The notes: generated from the letters alone by a model not told the origin. A stretch of DNA of 64,000 nucleotides from Pseudomonas brenneri (GCF_007858285.1 NZ_VFIL01000011.1:62001-126000); one strand, 5' to 3'. Positions 1 through 8,435 are shown, counted from the first letter of the stretch. Translations and numbers: made by a program.

Positions 1-1
1 C

Positions 2-535
2 CGCGACCTGATGAGCATGACCCTCACTGACCGCCTGACCCGCGGCACCTACCTGTTCGACAACGGCGACGACAAGCCCGGGGTCATTTGCCTGTCCTAT
101 TCGTGGATGAGCGACGCGCTGAAAATGCTCCCGCAGCCCATCGATAAACGAGTGAAGCTGGCCCTCGACGCGCTGAAAAAGATCTACCCGAAAGTCGACC
201 TCAAGGCGCGCATCATTGGCGACCCGATCACCGTTTCCTGGGAGGCCGATCCGCATTTCCTCGGCGCATTCAAGGGCGCGTTGCCGGGCCACTACCGCTA
301 CAACCAGCGGATGTATGCGCACTTCATGCAAAAGGACATGCCGGCCGAGCAGCGCGGGATTTTCATCGCTGGCGACGATGTATCCTGGACACCTGCCTGG
401 GTCGAAGGCGCAGTGCAGACCTCACTGAACGCGGTTTGGGGCATCATGAGCCACTTCGGTGGCAGCACTCACCCAGAGAACCCGGGACCGGGGGATGTGT
501 TCGATGAAATCGGCCCCATCGCCCTGGCCGAATAA
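2..535 (+). CDS. davB: L-lysine 2-monooxygenase, C-terminal part
   Basis: This is the 3' end of a gene whose start lies before the window; the reading frame is open from base 2. DavB is a flavoenzyme that oxidatively decarboxylates L-lysine to 5-aminovaleramide. The 177 visible residues closely resemble, from memory, the end of P. putida DavB, with blocks such as LTDRLTRGTYLFD, PGHYRYNQRMYAHFM and the FAD-contacting GIFIAGDDVSWTPAWVEGA. The Met at base 11 is internal, because the homologous region continues upstream of it. The gene stops 11 bases before davA, so the two are probably co-transcribed. The N-terminal FAD-binding Rossmann domain is out of view. Related enzymes act on Trp (IaaM) or Phe, but the sequence and the DavA neighbour favour lysine. 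Confidence 0.93.
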   Translation, partial: RDLMSMTLTDRLTRGTYLFDNGDDKPGVICLSYSWMSDALKMLPQPIDKRVKLALDALKKIYPKVDLKARIIGDPITVSWEADPHFLGAFKGALPGHYRYNQRMYAHFMQKDMPAEQRGIFIAGDDVSWTPAWVEGAVQTSLNAVWGIMSHFGGSTHPENPGPGDVFDEIGPIALAE

Positions 536-546
536 GGAGTCAAGCC

Positions 547-1341
547 ATGCGTGTCGCCCTGTATCAATGCCCGCCATTGCCGCTGGATGTCGCTGGCAAT
601 CTCAAGCGTCTGCATAGCGTCGCCCATGAAGCGTGCGATGCCGACGTGCTGGTGCTGCCGGAGATGTTCCTCACCGGCTACAACATCGGTGCAGAAGCGG
701 TGGGGGCGCTGGCCGAAGCGCAGGACGGGCCGTCGGCGCAGACCATTGCCGAACTGGCAAAGAACACCGGCCTGGCGATTCTCTATGGCTACCCGGAACG
801 CACCGAGGACGGTCAGATCTACAATGCCGTGCAATTGATCGACGCCAATGGCCAGCGCCTGTGCAACTACCGCAAGACGCACCTGTTCGGCGACCTCGAT
901 CACTCGATGTTCAGCGCCGGCGGCGACGAATTCCCTGTCGTCGAGCTGAACGGCTGGAAGCTGGGATTCCTCATCTGCTACGACCTGGAGTTCCCGGAAA
1001 ACACCCGACGCCTGGCCCTGGCGGGTGCCGAGTTGATCCTGGTACCGACGGCCAACATGGTGCCCTTCGACTTCATCGCCGACGTCACCGTCCGGGCACG
1101 GGCCTTTGAAAACCAGTGCTACGTGGCCTACGCCAACTATTGCGGGCATGAAGATCAGATCCAGTATTGCGGGCAAAGCAGCATCGCCGCGCCGAATGGC
1201 CAGCGTGTCGCCCAGGCGGGCCTCGATGAGGCGTTGATCGTCGCCACCCTCGACCGCCAGTTGATACACGACGCGCAAGCCGCCAATCACTACCTGGCGG
1301 ACCGTCGCCCCGAGCTTTATGCAGCGTTGCACAAGCACTGA
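547..1341 (+). CDS. davA: 5-aminovaleramidase (nitrilase-superfamily amidase)
   Basis: DavA hydrolyses 5-aminovaleramide, the product of DavB, to 5-aminovalerate and ammonia, the second step of the aminovalerate route of lysine breakdown. The 264-residue protein is a carbon-nitrogen hydrolase with the expected Glu-Lys-Cys triad: E39 in VLPEMF, K110 in YRKTH and C144 in FLICYD. Length and motifs match P. putida DavA and the related R-stereoselective amidase RamA as I remember them. An AGGAGTC ribosome site precedes the ATG by a few bases, and the gene follows davB by 11 bases. Without davB one could only say aliphatic amidase; the pairing makes the assignment firm. Confidence 0.93.
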   Translation: MRVALYQCPPLPLDVAGNLKRLHSVAHEACDADVLVLPEMFLTGYNIGAEAVGALAEAQDGPSAQTIAELAKNTGLAILYGYPERTEDGQIYNAVQLIDANGQRLCNYRKTHLFGDLDHSMFSAGGDEFPVVELNGWKLGFLICYDLEFPENTRRLALAGAELILVPTANMVPFDFIADVTVRARAFENQCYVAYANYCGHEDQIQYCGQSSIAAPNGQRVAQAGLDEALIVATLDRQLIHDAQAANHYLADRRPELYAALHKH

Positions 1342-1391
1342 CGGCCGCGCTTTGCGCTAGCATAGGCACTTCCTACGTTCTGGAAGTGTCC

Positions 1392-3791
1392 ATGCCTGTG
1401 CCGGCCCACCCTCATCACCTGCAACTGACCCTGGCCAATGGCCTGCGGGTTTCCCTGCGTCATGCCCCACATCTGAAGCGCTGTGCAGCAGCCTTGCGGG
1501 TAGCGGCCGGCAGCCATGACGTGCCGCTGGCCTGGCCGGGGCTGGCACACTTTCTGGAGCACCTGCTGTTTCTTGGCACCGAGGCTTTTCCTGCATCTGA
1601 TGGCTTGATGGCCTACGTGCAGCGCCACGGTGGGCAGGTCAACGCCAGCACCCGCGAGCGCACCACTGACTTTTTCTTCGAAGTGCCCAAGCAGGTATTG
1701 GGCGAAGCGCTGCAACGCCTGGCCGATATGCTCGCTCAGCCGCGCCTGGCCATGGACGATCAACTGCGCGAGCGTGAAGTGCTGCAGGCAGAATTTGTCG
1801 CCTGGTCCCAGGATGCCGAGGCACAACATCAGGTTGCGCTACTCGAAGGCCTCGCTGCCGGGCATCCGCTACGGGGTTTCCATGCGGGCAATCGCGACAG
1901 CCTGCCGGTTCCACACGAGGACTTTCAACAAGGGTTGCACACGTTTTACCAAGGTTTCTATCACACCGGGCAGATGACCTTGAGCCTTGCCGGCCCACAG
2001 TCGCTGGAGGCGCTGCAAGTCCTGGCCCAGCGCTTTGGCGACAGCCTGCGCCCAGGGCCGCTGCGCCCACAGCAAGCACCACCGGCATTGATGAGCGGTG
2101 ATAAACACCGCTACTCACACCTCGAAAAAAACCGCTTGCATCACATCATTGCCTGCAACACGCCCCGTGAAGCATTGCAGTTCCTTTGCACCTGGCTGAA
2201 TGCTGCGGCGCCGGGCGGTTTGCTTGCCGAGTTGAAAACCCGCGGATGGGCGAGTGCGTTGCACGCCAAGGTGCTGTACGCGTTTGCCGGGCAGGCACTG
2301 CTGGATATTGAGTTCACCCTGGGGCCCAAAGGGGCGCAACAAGCCCCGGCAATCGAAGCACTGTTGAATGACTGGCTGAGCTTTTTTGCTCACAGCGATT
2401 GGACTGCGCTGCGTGCAGAGTACGCCCTGTTGGTCGCCCGCCAGCAGCAAACCCGGGGCGCCCTGGCCCTGGCACGGCAGGAAACGCCGCAGTTGTGCGA
2501 AGAGCATTGCCAGACCCTTCAGGCGATGCTGGATGCACAGCACCTGACGCCCGCCGAACAAGCCTGGAAGTTGCCGCCAGCCAATCCATTCCTGCAACAG
2601 GCATCCAAAGAGCAACGCCCCGGACTGATTCGCGGCCAGACCAGCGCCCATCGCGGGTTACGGAGCTTTGCCCAGGATCGCTCCCGTGGCAGACGGGACC
2701 TGCCAGCCCTGACGTTCAGCAGAGCATTGCCAGACGACAATGACGAAGGCGCCCTTTACCTGCGCTGGCAGTTCGATTCATCCGAGCATGGAGCGTTTTT
2801 CCCACGCTTGGCCAGCAGCCTCCAGCCGCTGCGAGAAAACGCCCGTCAGGCCGGCGTGGAAATATCCTTCGAGGCCATAGGCAATGACGGGCTCCTGAGG
2901 ATGACCGGGCTGCATGAGCCCATGCCACTCATCGTCGAACAACTGGCACGCGACCTGGCTCAACCCGACGCGAGCCTTTGGCAAGAGACGCCTGCCAGCC
3001 CGGCACCACAGATGGCCATTCGCGAATTGCTCAAGGCATTGCCGGCCTCTACTGCGGACACCGGGCTCATCGCTGATCTCAACGTGTTACCCGACCTGTG
3101 GGCCACCGCCCACTGGCAAGGCCTGGGCGTCGGCCTGCCGGCCGCCTGTGAAATGGCGATCAAAAGTGCGGCGGCACGCCTGCCCGGGCAATGCGCCGAC
3201 GTTGAACACAAGACCCAGCCCATCAACGGCCAACATCGCTGGCAAACAGTAAACACCGCTGGCGATGAAGCCGCCTTGCTGCTGTTCTGCCCGGCACCGA
3301 GCCAGTCTCTCGCCGACGAGGCCGACTGGCGATTGCTCGCCCACCTGGCCCAGACCCCGTTCTACCAGCGCCTGCGCGTCGAGCTGCAAGTGGGCTACGC
3401 CGTATTCAGCGGTATCCGACAGCTCAATGGGCAAACCGGCTTGCTGCTTGGCGTACAGTCGCCCAGCGTGGCGCTTGAGGGGTTGCTCACTCACATCCGG
3501 GCCTTCCTCATGCAACTGCCGGCCTTGATCAATGCCGACGAGAACATGGGCAACGCGGCCCTGGCCGAGCAGTTTTCGCCACACGCACTGCCGATACCCC
3601 AAGCCGCCGAATGGCTCTGGCAGGCCCGCCTGGCAGGGCATGGCGCGGACTATCTTGAGCAGTTGCAACAGTTGATCCAGACCCGCACACGCCAGCAGTT
3701 GATCAACGCGGCGCAACAACTCAACCAAGCCGCCGGCGGCTGGCTCTGCCTGGCCAATGGGGCTGCGGTGGGCGATCCCTGGCAGCTATGA
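1392..3791 (+). CDS. pqqF: PQQ biosynthesis peptidase PqqF
   Basis: PqqF is an M16-family zinc peptidase thought to cut the PqqA peptide so that the cross-linked Glu-Tyr can be released (with PqqG where present). The inverse zinc motif HFLEH is at residues 53-57, followed by LLFLGTEAF and a downstream acidic helix (REVLQAEFVAW) that supplies the third ligand. About 799 residues is normal for pseudomonad PqqF. I chose ATG 1392 over an in-frame GTG at 1386 because GGAAG at 1382-1386 is well spaced from it. The C-terminal half is poorly conserved, as in other PqqF proteins. It lies just upstream of pqqA in the same direction, the usual P. putida/P. fluorescens arrangement. Confidence 0.93.
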   Translation: MPVPAHPHHLQLTLANGLRVSLRHAPHLKRCAAALRVAAGSHDVPLAWPGLAHFLEHLLFLGTEAFPASDGLMAYVQRHGGQVNASTRERTTDFFFEVPKQVLGEALQRLADMLAQPRLAMDDQLREREVLQAEFVAWSQDAEAQHQVALLEGLAAGHPLRGFHAGNRDSLPVPHEDFQQGLHTFYQGFYHTGQMTLSLAGPQSLEALQVLAQRFGDSLRPGPLRPQQAPPALMSGDKHRYSHLEKNRLHHIIACNTPREALQFLCTWLNAAAPGGLLAELKTRGWASALHAKVLYAFAGQALLDIEFTLGPKGAQQAPAIEALLNDWLSFFAHSDWTALRAEYALLVARQQQTRGALALARQETPQLCEEHCQTLQAMLDAQHLTPAEQAWKLPPANPFLQQASKEQRPGLIRGQTSAHRGLRSFAQDRSRGRRDLPALTFSRALPDDNDEGALYLRWQFDSSEHGAFFPRLASSLQPLRENARQAGVEISFEAIGNDGLLRMTGLHEPMPLIVEQLARDLAQPDASLWQETPASPAPQMAIRELLKALPASTADTGLIADLNVLPDLWATAHWQGLGVGLPAACEMAIKSAAARLPGQCADVEHKTQPINGQHRWQTVNTAGDEAALLLFCPAPSQSLADEADWRLLAHLAQTPFYQRLRVELQVGYAVFSGIRQLNGQTGLLLGVQSPSVALEGLLTHIRAFLMQLPALINADENMGNAALAEQFSPHALPIPQAAEWLWQARLAGHGADYLEQLQQLIQTRTRQQLINAAQQLNQAAGGWLCLANGAAVGDPWQL

Positions 3792-3953
3792 GCTGATCGT
3801 TGCTGATGCTGCAACAGGCTTTTTCCACCAAGACAGCGCTAGCTCGACGAGAAATGAGTAATATTCCCACACACATCTGAACATCTCCGCCTGGAGGTGG
3901 ACTATATGTATTACTTGGTAGTAAACGTCCCATCCCTTCGTAGGAGTATGAAT

Positions 3954-4028
3954 ATGACTTGGTCCAAACCTGCTTACACTGATCTGCGTATCGGTTTTGA
4001 AGTCACCATGTACTTCGCCAGCCGCTGA
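3954..4028 (+). CDS. pqqA: PQQ precursor peptide PqqA
   Basis: This 24-residue ribosomal peptide is the precursor of PQQ. The conserved E16-V-T-M-Y20 motif is present; PqqE joins the Glu and Tyr side chains, which become the cofactor. AGGAG at 3942-3946 sits 7 bases before ATG 3954, so this start is preferred over ATG 3948, which is too close to it. A third in-frame ATG at 3906, with its own strong GGAGG, would give a 40-residue form (see findings). A terminator-like hairpin follows directly and probably makes pqqA mRNA more abundant than the downstream message. Confidence 0.96.
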   Translation: MTWSKPAYTDLRIGFEVTMYFASR

Positions 4029-4050
4029 TTGCTTTTGTATTGCAATGCAA

Positions 4051-4080
4051 CGCCTCGGCTCGCCGGGGCGTTTTTATTTT
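4051..4080 (+). terminator. Hairpin terminator/attenuator between pqqA and pqqB
   Basis: CGCCTCGG and CCGGGGCG form an 8-bp stem (one G-U pair) with a 4-base loop at 4051-4070, followed by TTTTTATTTT. It lies 22 bases after the pqqA stop and before pqqB. Partial termination here would give excess short pqqA transcript, as is known for other pqq operons. Confidence 0.85.
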
Positions 4081-4103
4081 GAGTCTTGTGTGAAGGAGCG
4101 GCG

Positions 4104-5015
4104 ATGTTTGTCCAGATTCTAGGTTCGGCTGCCGGTGGTGGGTTCCCACAGTGGAACTGCAACTGCGTGAACTGCGCCGGCTTTCGCGACGGCAGCCTGC
4201 GCGCCCAGGCGCGCACCCAATCGTCCATCGCCCTGTCCGATGATGGCGTGAATTGGGTGCTGTGCAACGCCTCGCCGGATATCCGCGCCCAATTGCAGGG
4301 CTTTGCGCCGATGCAACCGGGCCGAGCCCTGCGCGATACCGGGATTAGCGCAATCATCCTGATGGACAGCCAGATCGACCACACCACTGGCCTGCTCAGC
4401 CTGCGCGAAGGCTGCCCGCACCAGGTGTGGTGCACCGACATGGTCCATGAAGACCTGAGCACCGGTTTCCCATTGTTCACCATGCTGACCCACTGGAATG
4501 GTGGCCTGGATTGGCAGCGCATCGAGCTGGATACCAGCTTCACCGTCCCTGCCTGCCCCAACCTGCGCTTCACCCCGCTGCCCCTGCGCAGCGCTGCGCC
4601 GCCCTACTCGCCCCATCGGTTCGACCCGCACCCCGGTGACAATATCGGCTTGATCGTCGAAGACCTGCGCACCGGCGGCAAGCTGTTCTATGCCCCTGGC
4701 CTGGGCAAGGTCGACGCGCCGTTGCTGGAGATCATGGCAGGCAGCGATTGCCTGCTGGTGGACGGCACGATGTGGGATGACGATGAAATGCAACGGCGTG
4801 GCGTCGGCACCCGTACCGGCCGCGAAATGGGCCACCTGGCACAGAACGGCCCCGGCGGCATGCTGCAAGTGCTGGAGCAATTGCCCAAGCAGCGCAAGGT
4901 GCTTATCCACATCAACAACACCAACCCGATCCTCGACGAGGACTCGCCCGAACGGGCCGAGTTGGCGCGGCGCAACGTGGAAGTAGCCTACGACGGCATG
5001 AGCATCAAACTGTAG
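4104..5015 (+). CDS. pqqB: PQQ biosynthesis protein PqqB
   Basis: PqqB is a metallo-beta-lactamase-fold protein, proposed to hydroxylate the tyrosine-derived ring of the PQQ intermediate. The 303 residues are the usual length. The N-terminus carries the structural zinc cluster C19-x-C21-x2-C24 (NCNCVNC), and SQIDHTTGLL holds metal-site Asp-His residues of the fold. ATG 4104 is preferred because AAGGAG at 4093-4098 precedes it; an upstream TTG has no such site. The TAG stop is formed by the first bases of a REP element (TGTAGGAGCG). Confidence 0.96.
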   Translation: MFVQILGSAAGGGFPQWNCNCVNCAGFRDGSLRAQARTQSSIALSDDGVNWVLCNASPDIRAQLQGFAPMQPGRALRDTGISAIILMDSQIDHTTGLLSLREGCPHQVWCTDMVHEDLSTGFPLFTMLTHWNGGLDWQRIELDTSFTVPACPNLRFTPLPLRSAAPPYSPHRFDPHPGDNIGLIVEDLRTGGKLFYAPGLGKVDAPLLEIMAGSDCLLVDGTMWDDDEMQRRGVGTRTGREMGHLAQNGPGGMLQVLEQLPKQRKVLIHINNTNPILDEDSPERAELARRNVEVAYDGMSIKL

Positions 5016-5110
5016 GAGCGAGCTTGCTCGCGAAAAACGTAAGAGCAACGCATTTATCCACAATGCCCACGTCATCGTTAACGACCATCGCGAGCAAGCT
5101 TGCTCCTACA
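5011..5110. repeat. REP doublet (REPIN) between pqqB and pqqC
   Basis: Two REP palindromes in inverted orientation, TGTAGGAGCGAGCTTGCTCGCGA at 5011 and its near complement ending TGCTCCTACA at 5110, enclose about 55 bases. The element lies inside the pqq operon and supplies the stop codon of pqqB. Its interior contains the DnaA-box 9-mer TTATCCACA (5054-5062), probably by chance. Confidence 0.9.
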
Positions 5111-5123
5111 ACGGAGAGCCCCA

Positions 5124-5876
5124 ATGACCGATACACCGCTGACCCCCGCCGAGTTTGAACAGGCCTTGCGAGCCAAAGGCGCCTTCTACCATATCCATCA
5201 CCCCTACCACGTGGCGATGTATGAAGGCCGCGCCACCCGCGAGCAGATCCAAGGCTGGGTCGCCAACCGGTTCTACTACCAGGTGAATATCCCACTGAAG
5301 GACGCCGCGATCCTTGCCAACTGCCCGGATCGGGAAGTCCGCCGCGAGTGGATCCAGCGCCTGCTCGATCATGACGGCGCCCCCGGCGAAGACGGCGGCA
5401 TCGAAGCCTGGCTGCGCCTGGGCCAGGCGGTGGGCCTGGACCCGGATCAACTGCGTTCCCAGGAACTGGTGCTGCCCGGCGTGCGGTTTGCCGTGGATGC
5501 CTACGTCAACTTCGCCCGCCGGGCCAGTTGGCAGGAAGCCGCCAGCAGCTCGCTGACCGAGCTGTTTGCCCCACAGATCCACCAATCGCGCCTCGACAGC
5601 TGGCCCCAGCATTACCCGTGGATCGATCCTGCCGGCTATGAGTATTTCCGCACCCGCCTGGGCCAAGCCCGACGGGATGTCGAGCACGGGCTGGCGATCA
5701 CGCTTGCGCACTATACCAGCCGCGCCGGCCAGGAGCGGATGCTGGAGATTCTCCAGTTCAAACTCGACATTCTTTGGAGCATGCTCGATGCCATGAGCAT
5801 GGCCTACGAACTGAACCGCCCGCCCTATCACAGCGTGACTGCGCAGCGGGTCTGGCATAAAGGGATCACCCTATGA
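5124..5876 (+). CDS. pqqC: Pyrroloquinoline-quinone synthase PqqC
   Basis: PqqC is the cofactorless oxidase that closes the last ring and carries out the final oxidation of AHQQ to PQQ with molecular oxygen. The 250-residue all-helical protein has the family's N-terminal segment (FYHIHHPYHVAMYEG) and the RFYYQVNIPLKDAAI block that lines the active site. ATG 5124 is used because GGAGAG lies about 7 bases upstream; an upstream in-frame start would read through the REP element. The stop overlaps the pqqD start (ATGA). Confidence 0.97.
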   Translation: MTDTPLTPAEFEQALRAKGAFYHIHHPYHVAMYEGRATREQIQGWVANRFYYQVNIPLKDAAILANCPDREVRREWIQRLLDHDGAPGEDGGIEAWLRLGQAVGLDPDQLRSQELVLPGVRFAVDAYVNFARRASWQEAASSSLTELFAPQIHQSRLDSWPQHYPWIDPAGYEYFRTRLGQARRDVEHGLAITLAHYTSRAGQERMLEILQFKLDILWSMLDAMSMAYELNRPPYHSVTAQRVWHKGITL

Positions 5877-6148
5877 GTTTCGACCGCAGCAAAAAACCGA
5901 CCTGGCGCCAGGGCTACCGCTACCAGTACGAGCCGGCGCAGAAGGGCCATGTGTTGCTGTACCCCGAAGGCATGATCAAGCTCAATGACAGCGCCGCGTT
6001 GATTGGTGGCTTGATCGACGGAGAGCGCAGTGTGGCGGCCATCATTGGCGAGCTGGAGCAGCAATTCCCCGGCGTACCCGAACTCGGTGAAGACATCGAG
6101 CAATTCATGGAGGTGGCGCGTGCAGAGCACTGGATCGAACTTGCCTGA
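5873..6148 (+). CDS. pqqD: PqqA-binding chaperone PqqD
   Basis: PqqD is the RiPP recognition element that binds PqqA and presents it to the radical SAM enzyme PqqE. The 91 residues have the typical winged-helix fold pattern (YRYQYEPAQKGHVLLYPEGMIKLNDSAALIGGLIDG). It overlaps pqqC by 4 bases and pqqE by 29 bases, so translation is likely coupled, which suits a protein that works in a complex with PqqE. Confidence 0.96.
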   Translation: MSFDRSKKPTWRQGYRYQYEPAQKGHVLLYPEGMIKLNDSAALIGGLIDGERSVAAIIGELEQQFPGVPELGEDIEQFMEVARAEHWIELA

Positions 6149-7271
6149 AAAGCCCGAGATTGGCCTGCCGCTATGGTTGCTTGCCGAGCTGACCTATCGC
6201 TGCCCGTTGCAGTGCCCGTACTGCTCCAACCCGCTGGACTTCGCCGAGCAGGGCAAAGAGTTGAGCACCGAACAGTGGATCAAGGTGTTTCGCGAGGCCC
6301 GGGAAATGGGCGCGGCACAACTGGGGTTTTCCGGTGGTGAGCCGCTGGTGCGCCAGGACCTCGCCGAACTGATCAGCGAAGCGCGCAAGCTGGGGTTCTA
6401 TACCAACCTGATCACCTCCGGTATCGGCCTGACCGAGCAAAAGATCAGCGACTTCAAGAAGGCGGGCCTGGACCATATCCAGATCAGCTTCCAGGCCAGC
6501 GACGAACAGGTGAACAACCTGCTGGCCGGCTCCAAAAAAGCTTTCGCGCAGAAGCTGGAAATGGCCCGGGCGGTCAAAGCCCATGGCTATCCGATGGTGC
6601 TGAATTTCGTTACCCACAGACACAATATCGACAAGATCGATCGCATCATCGAGCTGTGTCTCGCCCTTGAAGCAGATTTTGTCGAACTCGCTACCTGCCA
6701 GTTCTACGGCTGGGCGCAACTCAATCGCGTTGGCCTGCTGCCAACCCAGGAACAACTGACCCGCGCCGAACGCATCACCAACGAATACCGCGCCAAGCTG
6801 GAAGCCGAAGGGCATCCGTGCAAGCTGATTTTCGTCACGCCGGACTATTACGAGGAACGCCCAAAGGCCTGCATGAATGGTTGGGGCAGCATCTTTCTGA
6901 CAGTCACACCAGACGGCACCGCCCTACCTTGTCACGGTGCCCGACAAATGCCGGTGCAGTTTCCCAATGTGCGCGATCACAGCATGCAGCACATCTGGTA
7001 CGACTCGTTTGGTTTCAACCGCTTTCGTGGTTATGACTGGATGCCCGAGCCCTGCCGCTCGTGCGACGAGAAGGAAAAGGACTTCGGCGGTTGCCGCTGC
7101 CAGGCGTTCATGCTCACGGGGGATGCCAGCAATGCTGACCCGGTGTGCAGCAAATCCGCCGACCACGGCATCATCCTTAATGCCCGTCTTGAAGCCGAAC
7201 ACGCCACGCAGACCATCGAGCAACTGGCTTTTCGCAATGAGCGAAACTCCCGGCTGATCGCCAAAGGCTGA
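6120..7271 (+). CDS. pqqE: PqqA peptide cyclase PqqE (radical SAM)
   Basis: PqqE forms the carbon-carbon bond between the Glu and Tyr side chains of PqqA. The radical SAM cluster motif is C28-x3-C32-x2-C35 (RCPLQCPYC), followed by the SAM-binding GFSGGEPL. The C-terminal SPASM domain carries the cysteines for auxiliary Fe-S clusters (CMNGWGS, CRSCDEKEKDFGGCRC, DPVC). I place the start at GTG 6120, inside pqqD, because GGAGG at 6109-6113 is 6 bases upstream; this gives 383 residues, the normal size. It is the last visible pqq gene; no pqqG-type peptidase follows in the window. Confidence 0.95.
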   Translation: MQSTGSNLPEKPEIGLPLWLLAELTYRCPLQCPYCSNPLDFAEQGKELSTEQWIKVFREAREMGAAQLGFSGGEPLVRQDLAELISEARKLGFYTNLITSGIGLTEQKISDFKKAGLDHIQISFQASDEQVNNLLAGSKKAFAQKLEMARAVKAHGYPMVLNFVTHRHNIDKIDRIIELCLALEADFVELATCQFYGWAQLNRVGLLPTQEQLTRAERITNEYRAKLEAEGHPCKLIFVTPDYYEERPKACMNGWGSIFLTVTPDGTALPCHGARQMPVQFPNVRDHSMQHIWYDSFGFNRFRGYDWMPEPCRSCDEKEKDFGGCRCQAFMLTGDASNADPVCSKSADHGIILNARLEAEHATQTIEQLAFRNERNSRLIAKG

Positions 7272-7275
7272 CCGA

Positions 7276-7434
7276 TCAGCGCTTGGCGATGATGTACACC
7301 GCATGCACGATGCCTGGGATGTAGCCGCACAGGGTCAACAGAAGATTCAGCCAGAACGCGCCGGCGAAACCCACTTGCAGGAACACACCCAGTGGCGGCA
7401 CCAGAATGGCGATGATGATACGAATGATATCCAT
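7276..7434 (-). CDS. Pmp3/YqaE-family membrane peptide
   Basis: A 52-residue hydrophobic protein with two membrane spans and the family signature (ILVPPLGVFLQVGF, then NLLLTLCGYIPGIVHAVYII). Pmp3/YqaE proteins sit in the inner membrane and are linked to membrane potential and stress in other organisms; the bacterial role is not settled. ATG 7434 is the natural start, since upstream in-frame codons would add a tail absent from the family. It is convergent with pqqE, with only 4 bases between the stops. Confidence 0.85.
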   Translation of the reverse strand: MDIIRIIIAILVPPLGVFLQVGFAGAFWLNLLLTLCGYIPGIVHAVYIIAKR

Positions 7435-7532
7435 GGGTTCAGCTCCGAAAAATCGGCTCGTGTGAGCCGTACAGCTAATCGACCCTGGGCGTGCGCGAGG
7501 GTTCAGTAGAATCTGGCACGGGGCCATCTTCC

Positions 7533-7853
7533 TCAGGCAAGGATATCCAACCCATGCTTTTGCACGATACTCAGCAACTTGAGCGCCATGCCGCTGGGCT
7601 GCTTCTCACCGGATTCCCATTGCTTGACTGTCGAGGCGCTGGTGTTCAGGTAACGGGCGAACACCGGTTGGCTGACATGACTGCGCTCGCGCAGTTGCTT
7701 GATCTGGTCGGCAGGTATCTGTGCCGGTACAGGCGCAATGCACAGCTCATCGAATTCACGAAGGGTGGTCTTGCTGATGGCGCCAATCGAATGCAGCGCG
7801 CTGGCCGATTGGTGAATGGACTCCAGCGCTTGGCTTTCATATTTTCTGGTCAT
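7533..7853 (-). CDS. Antitoxin, XRE/HigA-like regulator
   Basis: A 106-residue DNA-binding protein with a C-terminal helix-turn-helix (SQPVFARYLNTSASTVKQWESG), typical of HigA/NadS-type antitoxins that neutralise a RelE-fold toxin and repress their own operon. ATG 7853 is preceded by TGGAGAT with good spacing; a TTG further upstream is less likely. It overlaps the toxin gene by 17 bases in the toxin-first order characteristic of higBA loci. Confidence 0.8.
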   Translation of the reverse strand: MTRKYESQALESIHQSASALHSIGAISKTTLREFDELCIAPVPAQIPADQIKQLRERSHVSQPVFARYLNTSASTVKQWESGEKQPSGMALKLLSIVQKHGLDILA

Positions 7854-8202
7854 GATGTATCTCCACAAACTCCCTGAGATCCAGTAATTGCTGGATCTGT
7901 ATTTCGTTTAAGCCTTCATAGGCCTTTGCCAACGCCCGAAACCCAGTCAATTCCTTGTGACTGATATTGCTTTGATCTTGCTTGGCGAACAGAAACTGGT
8001 AAACCCAGTAATGCCTGCCCTTCGCCAGGACGATGGAACGATGCCGGTTGTGATTGAGGCGTTTCTTCCAGACTCCACCGCCCAGATTGTCCGCCTGGCC
8101 CCTGAGCATTTCGCCAAATGCCTCTCCTAATTCCGAATCGCAGATCCAGGCCTTGCTGGCGGCATCAGCAAAATGCCGGCTTTTGAATAGTCGCAGCTTC
8201 AT
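7837..8202 (-). CDS. Type II toxin, RelE/HigB-like
   Basis: About 121 residues matching the group annotated as RelE/ParE-family toxin encoded before a HigA-like antitoxin (blocks GGGVWKKRLNHNRHRSIVLAKGRHYWVYQFLFAK, in pieces, and FRALAKAYEGL). Such proteins are generally ribosome-dependent mRNA interferases; basic residues in KKRLNHNRHR fit that, but activity is inferred. ATG 8202 is preferred over ATG 8208 because AAGGGA then has a workable 6-base spacing. It is the first gene of the two-gene operon and probably lies within a small accessory insertion between the pqq genes and the aminotransferase. Confidence 0.75.
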   Translation of the reverse strand: MKLRLFKSRHFADAASKAWICDSELGEAFGEMLRGQADNLGGGVWKKRLNHNRHRSIVLAKGRHYWVYQFLFAKQDQSNISHKELTGFRALAKAYEGLNEIQIQQLLDLREFVEIHHDQKI

Positions 8203-8362
8203 AGGCATCCCTTCCCCACAAACATACCACCCAGTGGTACAGATTAGAAATAGGGCTCACAAAAAATCTTTGCGCCCTACCGGCACTCCCTGCCGGTGCC
8301 CGCTAAAAAGCCATTTTTCTCGATAAGCCTCAAGCATCCTTTTCAATCCAGAAATGACACAC

Positions 8363-8401
8363 AAAAAAACGCCCCCAACCAAAAAAATCAAGCTGGAGGC
8401 G
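8363..8401 (-). terminator. Rho-independent terminator after the aminotransferase
   Basis: Read on the minus strand, CGCCTCC and GGGGGCG form a 7-bp stem (one G-U) around an 18-base T-rich loop, followed by TTTTTTT. It lies 35 bases past the stop of the aminotransferase. The rest of 8203-8435 shows no gene. Confidence 0.6.
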
Positions 8402-8435
8402 CTGCGTATACCGCGAGACGGTTCAGGAAAAAGGG

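Noticed and set aside
5011..5110. REP doublets as CRISPR repeats or transposon ends
   Set aside because: They are isolated inverted pairs, not regularly spaced direct repeats, with no cas or transposase gene and no target-site duplication.
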